NCBI GenBank assembly: GCA_037176705.1
Contig: CM073886.1
Location: 682,001 to 746,000, forward strand
Direction of reading: 5' to 3'
Length of the DNA: 64,000 bases
From: Molossus alvarezi
Taxonomy: Eukaryota > Chordata > Mammalia > Chiroptera > Molossidae
The position numbers were made by a program, and so were the translations under genes. The notes under the pieces were generated by a model, which was not told where the DNA came from, made no database searches, and worked only from the letters and a program-made list of their open reading frames with translations. This document shows, in pieces, positions 34,902-45,700 of this stretch; the stretch's first letter is position 1; each line of letters opens with the position of its first letter.

Positions 34902-36360
34902 CATGGGTCTGAAGGAGGAGCCCAGAGAAGAGGAGACCATGGTTCTGAGAGAGGTGCAAAGAGCAGGGGAGACCATTGGTCTGAGCGAGGAGCAAAGTCC
35001 AGGGGAGACCATGGATCTGAGAAAGGAGCACACAGCAGGGGAGACCATGGGTCTGAGTGAGGAGCAAAGAGCTGGGGATACCATGGGTCTGAGAGAGGAG
35101 CACAGAGAAGAGGAGACCATGTGTCTGAGAGAGGCACAGCGAAGAGGAGTCTATGGGTCTGAAAGGGGAGCCCAGAGAAGAGGAGACCATGGTTCTGAGA
35201 GAGGTGCAAAAAGCAGGGGAGACCATGGGTCTGAGATAGGAGCACAGAGATGAGGCGATGGGACTGAGAGAGGAGCACAGAGTAGGGAAGACCATGTGTC
35301 TGAGAGAGGAGCACAGAGAAGGGGAGCCAAAGGGTCTCAGAGAGGAACACAGAGAAGAGGAGACCATGGCTCTGAGAGAGTAGCACAGAGCAGTGGAGAC
35401 CATGGGTCTGAATGGAGCACAGAGAAGAGGAGATCATGGGTGTGAGAGAGCAGCACAGAGTAGGGGAGACCATGGGTCTGAGAGAGGAGCAAAGAGCAGT
35501 GGAGACGATGGTTCTGAGAGTGGTGGACAGAGTAGGGGAGACCATGGGTCTGAGAGAGTCACAGCGAAGAAGAGTCAATGGGTCTGAAAGAGGAGCACAG
35601 AGAAGATGAGACAATGGGTCTGAGAGAGGAAGACAGAGCAGGGGAGACCAAGTTCTGACAGAGGAGCAGATAGCAGGGGAGACCATGGGTCTGAGAGAGG
35701 AGCAAAGAGCAGGGGAGACAATGGGTCTGAGAGAGGTGGAGAGAGTAGGGGAGACCATGGGTCTGAGAGAGAGGCACAGAGAAGAAGAGACCATGTGTCT
35801 GAGGGCGGAACACAGAGAAGAGGAGACCATGGCTCTGAGAGAGGAGCACAGAGCAGGGGAGACCATGGCTCTGAGAGAGGAGCAAAGAGTAGGGGAGACC
35901 ATGGGTTTGAGAGAGGAATACAGAGAAGAGGAGACCATGGCTCTGAGAGAGGAGCAAAGAGCAGGGGAGACCATGGGTCTGAAGGAGGAGCCCAGAGAAG
36001 AGGAGACCATGGTTCTGAGAGAGGTGCAAAGAGGAGGGGAGACCATTGGTCTGAGAGAGGAGCAAAGACCAGGGGAACCCATAGATCTGAGAGAGGGGCA
36101 CAGAGCAGGGGAGACCATGGGTCTGAGAGAGAAGCAAAGAGCTGGGGATACCATGGGTCTGAGAGAGGAGCACAGAGAAGGGGAGACAATGGGTCTGAGA
36201 GAGGAGCACAGAGAAGAGGAGACCATGGGTCTGTGAGAGGCACAGCGAAGAGGAGTCTATGGGTCTGAAAGGGGAGCACAGAGAAGATGGGACCATGGGT
36301 CTGAGAGAGGAACACAGAGCTGGGGAGACCATGGGTCTGAGAAAGGCACAGCGAAGAGGA
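34902..36360 (+). repeat. Junction region after the 3,495-bp repeats
   Basis: The first ~500 bp are a third, slightly different copy of the T-rich/GGAATACAG cassette end. Then follow the GAGAGTCACAGCGAAGAAG monomer (35.56 kb) and a run of GAGCAAAGAGTAGGGG and GGAATACAG monomers matching 54.06-54.64 kb and 61.69-62.27 kb. Near 36.23 kb one monomer is truncated (GTCTGTGAGAGGCACAGCG). This end of the region is therefore shared with the 54-kb and 62-kb regions rather than with its neighbour to the left. Confidence 0.7.
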
Positions 36361-38149
36361 GTCTATGGGTCTGAAAGGGGAGCCCAGAGAAGAGGAGACC
36401 ATGGTTCTGAGAGAGGTGCAAAAAGCAGGGGAGACCATGGGTCTGAGATAGGAGCACAGAGATGAGGCGATGGGACTGAGAGAGGAGCACAGAGTAGGGA
36501 AGACCATGTGTCTGAGAGAGGAGCACAGAGAAGGGGAGCCAAAGGGTCTCAGAGAGGAACACAGAGAAGAGGAGACCATGGCTCTGAGAGAGTAGCACAG
36601 AGCAGTGGAGACCATGGGTCTGAATGGAGCACAGAGAAGAGGAGATCATGGGTGTGAGAGAGCAGCACAGAGTAGGGGAGACCATGGGTCTGAGAGAGGA
36701 GCAAAGAGCAGTGGAGACGATGGTTCTGAGAGTGGTGGACAGAGTAGGGGAGACCATGGGTCTGAGAGAGTCACAGCGAAGAAGAGTCAATGGATCTGAA
36801 AGAGGAGCACAGAGAAGATGAGACAATGGGTCTGAGAGAGGAAGACAGAGCAGGGGAGACCAAGTTCTGACAGAGGAGCAGATAGCAGGGGAGACCATGG
36901 GTCTGAGAGAGGAGCAAAGAGCAGGGGAGACAATGGGTCTGAGAGAGGTGGAGAGAGTAGGGGAGACCATGGGTCTGAGAGAGAGGCACAGAGAAGAAGA
37001 GACCATGTGTCTGAGGGCGGAACACAGAGAAGAGGAGACCATGGCTCTGAGAGAGGAGCACAGAGCAGGGGAGACCATGGCTCTCAGAGAGGAGCAAAGA
37101 GCAGTGGAGACCATGGGTCTGAGAGAGGAGCACAGAGCAGGGGAGACCATGGGTCTGAGAGAGAAGCACAGAGAAGATGAAGCGATGGGACTGAAAGAGG
37201 AGCACAGAGTAGGGGAAACCATGGGTCTGAGAAGCCACAGAGAAGGGGAGACCACGGGTCTGAGAGAGGAACACAGAGAAGAGGAGACCATGGCTCTGAG
37301 AGAGGAACACAGAGCAGGGGAGACCATGGGTCTGAGAAAGAAGCACAGAGAATAGGAGTCTGTGTCTGAGAGAGGAGCACAGATCAGGGGACACCATGGG
37401 TCTGAGAGGGGAGCACACAGCAGGGGAGTCCATGGCTCTGAGACAGGAGCACAGAGCAGGGGAGACCATGGGTCTGAGAGAGGAGCACAGAGAAAGGGAG
37501 ACCATGGGTCTGAGAGAGGAGCACAGAGCAGGGGAGACCATGGGGCTGAGAGTGGACTCAGAGCAATGGAGACCATGGGTCTCAGTTTGGATCACAGACA
37601 TCAGGGAACCATGGGTCTGAGAGAGGAGCCCAGAGAAGGGGAGACCATGGGTCTGAAAGAGGAACACAGAGAAGAGTAGACCATGCATCTTAGAGAGGAG
37701 CCCAGAGAAGAGGAGACCATGGGTCTGACAGAGGAGCCCAGAGAAAAGGAGACCATGGGTCTGAGAGAGGAGCACAGAGAAGAGGAAACCATGAGTCTGA
37801 GAGGAGCACAGAGCAGGGGAGACCATGGGTCTGAGAGGGGCACAGAGAAGAGGAGACCATGCATCTTAGAGAGGAGGCCAGAGAAGAGGAGTATAAGGGT
37901 CTTACAGAGGAGCCCAGAGAAATGGAGACCATCGGTCTGAGAGAGAAGCACAGAGAAGAGGAGACCATGCATCTTAGAGAGGAGCCCAGAGAAGAAGAGT
38001 ATATGGGTCTTACAGAGGAGCCCAGAGAAAAGGAGACCATGGGTCTGAGAGAGGAGCACGGAGAAGAGGAGACCATGGGTCTGACAGTGGACCCCAGAGA
38101 AAAGGAGAACATGGGTCTGAGAGGAGCACAGAGCAGGGAAGACCATGGG

Positions 38150-39405
38150 CCTGAGTGGAGCACAGAGGAGTGGAGTCTATGGGTCTGAAAGAGGAGCACA
38201 GAGAAGGGGAGACCATGGGTCTGAAAGAGGAACACAGAGAAGAGGAGACCATGGCTCTGAGAGAGGAGCACAGAGCCGGGGAGACTGTGGGTCTGAGAGA
38301 GCAGCCCAGAGCTGGGGAGACCATGGGTCTGAGAGACGAGCACAGAGAAAGGCAGATCATGGGTCTGAGAGAGGAGCCCAGAGCCTGGGAGACCATGGGT
38401 CTGAAAGAGGAACACAGAGAAGAGGAGACCATGCATCTTAGAGAGGAGCCCAGAGAAGAGGAGTCCATGGGTCTGACAGAGGAGCACAGAGAAGGGAAAC
38501 CATGAGTCTGAGAGGAGCACAGAGCAGGGGAGACCATGGGTCTGAGAGGGGCACAGAGAAGAGGAGACCATGCATCTTAGAGAGGAGCCCAGAGAAGAGG
38601 AGTATAAGGGTCTTATTGAGGAGCCCAGAGAAAAGGAGACCATCGGTCTGAGAGAGGAGCACAGAGAAGAGGAGACCATGCATCTTAGAGAGGAGCCCAG
38701 AGAAGAAGAGTATATGGGTCTTACAGAGCAGCCCAGAGAAAAGGATACCATGGGTCTGAGAGAGGAGCACAGAGAAGAGGAGACCATGGGTCTGACAGAG
38801 GAGCCCAGAGAAAAGGAGACCATGGGTCTGAGAGGAGCCCAGAGCAGGGGAGACCATGTGTCTGAGAGAGGAACACCGAGAAGAGGAGCCCATGGGTTTG
38901 AGAAAGGAGCAAATAGTAGAGGAGACAATGGGTCTGAGAGGGGAGCCCAGAGGCGAGGAGACCATGGTCTGTGAGTGATGCAAACAGCAGGGGAGACCAT
39001 GGGTCTGAGAGGGGGACAACGTATTGGAGTCTATGCTCTGAGAGAGGAGCACAGAGCAGGGGAGACCATGGGTCTGAGAGAGGAGCACAGAGATGAGGCG
39101 ATGGGACTGAGAGAGGAACACAGAGAAGAGGAGACCATGGCTCTGAGAGAGTAGCACAGAGCAGTGGAGACCATGGGTCTGAATGGAGCACAGAGAAGAG
39201 GAGATCATGGGTGTGAGAGAGGAGCACAGAGTAGGGGAGACCATGGGTCTGACAGAGGAGCAGAGAGCAGTGGAGACCATGGGTCTGAGCGAGGCGCAAA
39301 GAGCAGGGGAGACCATGGGTCTGAGAGAGGAGCACAGAGAATAGAGACCATGGTCTGAGAGAGGAGCACAGAGCAGGGGAGACCATGGGTCTGAGAGAGG
39401 AGCAC
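38150..39405 (+). repeat. 1,769-bp-spaced internal duplication, first arm
   Basis: 38150-39405 matches about 39919-41174 (38570 matches 40339, 39164 matches 40933). The arms start at GGGCCTGAGTGGAGCACAGAG and end near GAGAGGAGCACGGAG or GAGCACAGAGCTCGG respectively. The same pair occurs in every later unit: 43.68/45.45 kb (1,769 bp), 49.21/50.94 kb and 56.84/58.57 kb (both 1,733 bp, one monomer shorter). The pair thus predates the larger duplications. Confidence 0.82.
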
Positions 39406-39918
39406 GGAGAAGAGGAGACCATGGGTCTGACAGTGGACCCCAGAGAAAAGGAGAACATGGGTCTGAGAGGAGCACAGAGCAGGGGAGACCATGGGTCTGA
39501 CAGAGGAACCCCGAGAAGAGGAGCCTATGGGTCTGAGAAAGGAGCAAATAGAAGAGGAGACCATGGGTCTGAGAGGGAAGCCCAGAGAAGAGGAGACCGT
39601 GGTCTGAGAGTGATGCAAACAGCAGGGGAGACCATGGGTCTTAGAGTGGGACAGCGTATTGGAGTCTGTGGTCTGAGAGAGAAGCACAGAGCAGGGGACA
39701 CCATGGGTCTGAGAGAGGACCCCAGAGAAGAGGAGACCATGGTCTGAGAGTGATGCAAACAGCAGGGGAGACCATGGGTCTGAGAGGGGGACAGCGTATT
39801 GGAGTCTGTGGTCTGAGAGAGAAACACAGAGCAGGGGACACCATGGGTCTGAGAGAGGAGCCCAGAGAAGAGGAGACCATGGTCTGAGAGAGATGCAAAC
39901 AGCAGGGGAGACCATGGG

Positions 39919-41174
39919 CCTGAGTGGAGCACAGAGGAGTGGAGTCTATGGGTCTGAAAGAGGAGCACAGAGAAGGGGAGACCATGGGTCTGAAAGAGGA
40001 ACACAGAGAAGAGGAGACCATGGCTCTGAGAGAGGAGCACAGAGCCGGGGAGACTGTGGGTCTGAGAGAGGAGCCCAGAGCTGGGGAGACCATGGGTCTG
40101 AGAGACGAGCACAGAGAAAGGCAGATCATGGGTCTGAGAGAGGAGCCCAGAGCCTGGGAGACCATGGGTCTGAAAGAGGAACACAGAGAAGAGGAGACCA
40201 TGCATCTTAGAGAGGAGCCCAGAGAAGAGGAGTCCATGGGTCTGACAGAGGAGCACAGAGAAGGGAAACCATGAGTCTGAGAGGAGCACAGAGCAGGGGA
40301 GACCATGGGTCTGAGAGGGGCACAGAGAAGAGGAGACCATGCATCTTAGAGAGGAGCCCAGAGAAGAGGAGTATAAGGGTCTTATTGAGGAGCCCAGAGA
40401 AAAGGAGACCATCGGTCTGAGAGAGGAGCACAGAGAAGAGGAGACCATGCATCTTAGAGAGGAGCCCAGAGAAGAAGAGTATATGGGTCTTACAGAGCAG
40501 CCCAGAGAAAAGGATACCATGGGTCTGAGAGAGGAGCACAGAGAAGAGGAGACCATGGGTCTGACAGAGGAGCCCAGAGAAAAGGAGACCATGGGTCTGA
40601 GAGGAGCCCAGAGCAGGGGAGACCATGTGTCTGAGAGAGGAACACCGAGAAGAGGAGCCCATGGGTTTGAGAAAGGAGCAAATAGTAGAGGAGACCATGG
40701 GTCTGAGAGGGGAGCCCAGAGGCGAGGAGACCATGGTCTGTGAGTGATGCAAACAGCAGGGGAGAACATGGGTCTGAGAGGGGGACAACGTATTGGAGTC
40801 TATGCTCTGAGAGAGGAGCACAGAGCAGGGGAGACCATGGGTCTGAGAGAGGAGCACAGAGATGAGGCGATGGGACTGAGAGAGGAACACAGAGAAGAGG
40901 AGACCATGGCTCTGAGAGAGTAGCACAGAGCAGTGGAGACCATGGGTCTGAATGGAGCACAGAGAAGAGGAGATCATGGGTGTGAGAGAGGAGCACAGAG
41001 TAGGGGAGACCATGGGTCTGACAGAGGAGCAGAGAGCAGTGGAGACCATGGGTCTGAGCGAGGCGCAAAGAGCAGGGGAGACCATGGGTCTGAGAGAGGA
41101 GCACAGAGAATAGAGACCATGGTCTGAGAGAGGAGCACAGAGCAGGGGAGACCATGGGTCTGAGAGAGGAGCAC
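39919..41174 (+). repeat. 1,769-bp-spaced internal duplication, second arm
   Basis: This is the partner of 38150-39405. The ~510 bp between the arms (39.41-39.92 kb) hold three GATGCAAACAGC monomers spaced about 140 bp apart (39612, 39754 and 39893), in effect a small four-monomer sub-repeat. Differences between arms include GCAGCCCAGAGC against GAGCCCAGAGC and GACAATGGG against GACCATGGG. Confidence 0.8.
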
Positions 41175-42765
41175 AGAGCTCGGGAGACCATGGGTCTGAG
41201 AGGGGCACAGAGAAGAGGAGTCTATGGGTCTCAGAGATGAGCACAGAGTATGGGAGACGATGGGTCTCAGAGAGGAGCACAGAGAAAAGGAGACCAAGGT
41301 CTGAGAGAGGTGCAAAGAGCATGGGAGACCATGGGTCTGAGAGGAGCACTGAAGAGGGGAGACCATGGGTCTGAGAGAGGAGCACAGAGCAGTGCAGAAC
41401 ATGGGTCTGAACTGAGCACAGAGAAGAGGTGATCATGGGTCTGAGAGAGGCACAGCGAAGAAGAGTCTATGGGTCTGAAAGAGGAGCACAGAGAAGATGA
41501 GACCAAGGGTCTGAGATAGGCGCAAAGAGCAGGGGAGACCATGGGTCTGAGAGAGGAGCACAGAGAAGAGAGACCATGGTCTGAGAGAGGAGCACAGAGC
41601 AGGGGAGACCATGGGTCAGAGAGAGGAGCACAGAGCTCGGGACACCATGGGTCTGAGAGGGGCACAGAGAAGAGGAGTCTATGGGTCTCAGAGATGAGCA
41701 CAGAGTAGGGGAGACGATGGGTCTCAGAGAGGAGCACAGAGAAAAGGAGACCAAGGTCTGAGAGAGGTGCAAAGAGCATGGGAGACCATGGGTCTGAGAG
41801 GAGCACAGAAGAGGGGAGACCATGGGTCTGAGGGAGGAGCAAAGAGCTGGGGATACCATGGGTCTGAGAGAGGAGCACAGAGAAGAGGAGACCATGTGTC
41901 TGAGAGAGGCACAGCGAAGAGGAGTCTATGGGTCTGAAAGGGGAGCCCAGAGAAAAGGAGACCATGGTTCTGAGAGAGGTTCAAAAAGCAGGGGAGACCA
42001 TGGGTCTGAGATAGGAGCACAGAGTAGGGAAGACCATGTGTCTGAGAGAGGAGCACAGAGAAGGGGAGCCAATGGGTCTCAGAGAGGAACACAGAGAAGA
42101 GGAGACCATGGCTCTGAGAGAGTAGCACAGAGCAGTGGAGACCATGGGTCTGAATGGAGCACAGAGAAGAGGAGATCATGGGTGTGAGAGAGCAGCACAG
42201 AGTAGGGGAGACCATGGGTCTGAGAGAGGAGCAAAGAGCAGTGGAGACGATGGTTCTGAGAGTGGTGGACAGAGTAGGGGAGACCATGGGTCTGAGAGAG
42301 TCACAGCGAAGAAGAGTCAATGGGTCTGAAAGAGGAGCACAGAGAAGATGAGACAATGGGTCTGAGAGAGGAAGACAGAGCAGGGGAGACCAAGTTCTGA
42401 CAGAGGAGCAGATAGCAGGGGAGACCATGGGTCTGAGAGAGGAGCAAAGAGCAGGGGAGACAATGGGTCTGAGAGAGGTGGAGAGAGTAGGGGAGACCAT
42501 GGGTCTGAGAGAGAGGCACAGAGAAGAAGAGACCATGTGTCTGAGGGCGGAACACAGAGAAGAGGAGACCATGGCTCTGAGAGAGGAGCACAGAGCAGGG
42601 GAGACCATGGCTCTCAGAGAGGAGCAAAGAGCAGTGGAGACCATGGGTCTGAGAGAGGAGCACAGAGCAGGGGAGACCATGGGTCTGAGAGAGAAGCACA
42701 GAGAAGATGAAGCGATGGGACTGAAAGAGGAGCACAGAGTAGGGGAAACCATGGTTCTGAGAAGC

Positions 42766-45700
42766 CACAGAGAAGGGGAGACCACGGGTCTGAGAGAGGA
42801 ACACAGAGAAGAGGAGACCATGGCTCTGAGAGAGGAACACAGAGCAGGGGAGACCATGGGTCTGAGAAAGAAGCACAGAGAATAGGAGTCTGTGTCTGAG
42901 AGAGGAGCACAGATCAGGGGACACCATGGGTCTGAGAGGGGAGCACACAGCAGGGGAGTCCATGGCTCTGAGACAGGAGCACAGAGCAGGGGAGACCATG
43001 GGTCTGAGAGAGGAGCACAGAGAAAGGGAGACCATGGGTCTGAGAGAGGAGCACAGAGCAGGGGAGACCATGGGGCTGAGAGTGGACTCAGAGCAATGGA
43101 GACCATGGGTCTCAGTTTGGATCACAGACATCAGGGAACCATGGGTCTGAGAGAGGAGCCCAGAGAAGGGGAGACCATGGGTCTGAAAGAGGAACACAGA
43201 GAAGAGTAGACCATGCATCTTAGAGAGGAGCCCAGAGAAGAGGAGACCATGGGTCTGACAGAGGAGCCCAGAGAAAAGGAGACCATGGGTCTGAGAGAGG
43301 AGCACAGAGAAGAGGAAACCATGAGTCTGAGAGGAGCACAGAGCAGGGGAGACCATGGGTCTGAGAGGGGCACAGAGAAGAGGAGACCATGCATCTTAGA
43401 GAGGAGGCCAGAGAAGAGGAGTATAAGGGTCTTACAGAGGAGCCCAGAGAAATGGAGACCATCGGTCTGAGAGAGAAGCACAGAGAAGAGGAGACCATGC
43501 ATCTTAGAGAGGAGCCCAGAGAAGAAGAGTATATGGGTCTTACAGAGGAGCCCAGAGAAAAGGAGACCATGGGTCTGAGAGAGGAGCACGGAGAAGAGGA
43601 GACCATGGGTCTGACAGTGGACCCCAGAGAAAAGGAGAACATGGGTCTGAGAGGAGCACAGAGCAGGGAAGACCATGGGCCTGAGTGGAGCACAGAGGAG
43701 TGGAGTCTATGGGTCTGAAAGAGGAGCACAGAGAAGGGGAGACCATGGGTCTGAAAGAGGAACACAGAGAAGAGGAGACCATGGCTCTGAGAGAGGAGCA
43801 CAGAGCCGGGGAGACTGTGGGTCTGAGAGAGCAGCCCAGAGCTGGGGAGACCATGGGTCTGAGAGACGAGCACAGAGAAAGGCAGATCATGGGTCTGAGA
43901 GAGGAGCCCAGAGCCTGGGAGACCATGGGTCTGAAAGAGGAACACAGAGAAGAGGAGACCATGCATCTTAGAGAGGAGCCCAGAGAAGAGGAGTCCATGG
44001 GTCTGACAGAGGAGCACAGAGAAGGGAAACCATGAGTCTGAGAGGAGCACAGAGCAGGGGAGACCATGGGTCTGAGAGGGGCACAGAGAAGAGGAGACCA
44101 TGCATCTTAGAGAGGAGCCCAGAGAAGAGGAGTATAAGGGTCTTATTGAGGAGCCCAGAGAAAAGGAGACCATCGGTCTGAGAGAGGAGCACAGAGAAGA
44201 GGAGACCATGCATCTTAGAGAGGAGCCCAGAGAAGAAGAGTATATGGGTCTTACAGAGCAGCCCAGAGAAAAGGATACCATGGGTCTGAGAGAGGAGCAC
44301 AGAGAAGAGGAGACCATGGGTCTGACAGAGGAGCCCAGAGAAAAGGAGACCATGGGTCTGAGAGGAGCCCAGAGCAGGGGAGACCATGTGTCTGAGAGAG
44401 GAACACCGAGAAGAGGAGCCCATGGGTTTGAGAAAGGAGCAAATAGTAGAGGAGACAATGGGTCTGAGAGGGGAGCCCAGAGGCGAGGAGACCATGGTCT
44501 GTGAGTGATGCAAACAGCAGGGGAGACCATGGGTCTGAGAGGGGGACAACGTATTGGAGTCTATGCTCTGAGAGAGGAGCACAGAGCAGGGGAGACCATG
44601 GGTCTGAGAGAGGAGCACAGAGATGAGGCGATGGGACTGAGAGAGGAACACAGAGAAGAGGAGACCATGGCTCTGAGAGAGTAGCACAGAGCAGTGGAGA
44701 CCATGGGTCTGAATGGAGCACAGAGAAGAGGAGATCATGGGTGTGAGAGAGGAGCACAGAGTAGGGGAGACCATGGGTCTGACAGAGGAGCAGAGAGCAG
44801 TGGAGACCATGGGTCTGAGCGAGGCGCAAAGAGCAGGGGAGACCATGGGTCTGAGAGAGGAGCACAGAGAATAGAGACCATGGTCTGAGAGAGGAGCACA
44901 GAGCAGGGGAGACCATGGGTCTGAGAGAGGAGCACGGAGAAGAGGAGACCATGGGTCTGACAGTGGACCCCAGAGAAAAGGAGAACATGGGTCTGAGAGG
45001 AGCACAGAGCAGGGGAGACCATGGGTCTGACAGAGGAACCCCGAGAAGAGGAGCCTATGGGTCTGAGAAAGGAGCAAATAGAAGAGGAGACCATGGGTCT
45101 GAGAGGGAAGCCCAGAGAAGAGGAGACCGTGGTCTGAGAGTGATGCAAACAGCAGGGGAGACCATGGGTCTTAGAGTGGGACAGCGTATTGGAGTCTGTG
45201 GTCTGAGAGAGAAGCACAGAGCAGGGGACACCATGGGTCTGAGAGAGGACCCCAGAGAAGAGGAGACCATGGTCTGAGAGTGATGCAAACAGCAGGGGAG
45301 ACCATGGGTCTGAGAGGGGGACAGCGTATTGGAGTCTGTGGTCTGAGAGAGAAACACAGAGCAGGGGACACCATGGGTCTGAGAGAGGAGCCCAGAGAAG
45401 AGGAGACCATGGTCTGAGAGAGATGCAAACAGCAGGGGAGACCATGGGCCTGAGTGGAGCACAGAGGAGTGGAGTCTATGGGTCTGAAAGAGGAGCACAG
45501 AGAAGGGGAGACCATGGGTCTGAAAGAGGAACACAGAGAAGAGGAGACCATGGCTCTGAGAGAGGAGCACAGAGCCGGGGAGACTGTGGGTCTGAGAGAG
45601 GAGCCCAGAGCTGGGGAGACCATGGGTCTGAGAGACGAGCACAGAGAAAGGCAGATCATGGGTCTGAGAGAGGAGCCCAGAGCCTGGGAGACCATGGGTC

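Larger units (their letters stand above)
27911..36226 (-). other. 2,771-codon open frame; judged a repeat artefact, not a gene
   Basis: This is the longest open frame in the window. Its translation is only 12-residue repeats, and it moves between three repeat languages that are the three minus-strand frames of the same monomer: SLRPMVSPALCS, LSQTHGLPCSVL and LSDPWSPLLCAP. Each change coincides with a 33-35 bp monomer that shifts register. All three minus frames of the consensus lack stops, so length has no evidential value. The frame also spans the recent 3,495-bp duplication, and its ends lie inside ordinary monomers with no unique flank, signal peptide or domain. The same applies to other long minus-strand frames such as 3460-7788, 11638-14592, 19480-22023 and 21467-24370. 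Confidence 0.9.
37236..42765 (+). repeat. 5,530-bp higher-order unit, copy 1
   Basis: After a last difference near 37227 (GGGTCTGAGAAGCC here, GGTTCTGAGAAGCC 5,530 bp later) I found no further difference in the compared translations until about 43114. The unit holds dialect-2 monomers, the GATGCAAACAGC / GTATTGGAG monomers and a 1,769-bp internal duplication. It lacks the T-rich/GGAATACAG cassette: near 41840 GAGGAGCAAAGAGCTGGGG follows directly where 52.9-53.4 kb carries about 500 extra bp. Confidence 0.88.

Noticed and set aside
27911..36226. A giant minus-strand protein-coding gene of 2,771 codons.
   Set aside because: It consists only of 12-residue repeats, mixes three frames of the same DNA monomer, spans a recent tandem duplication and has no unique flanks. 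Stop-free length is expected because all three minus frames of the monomer are open.
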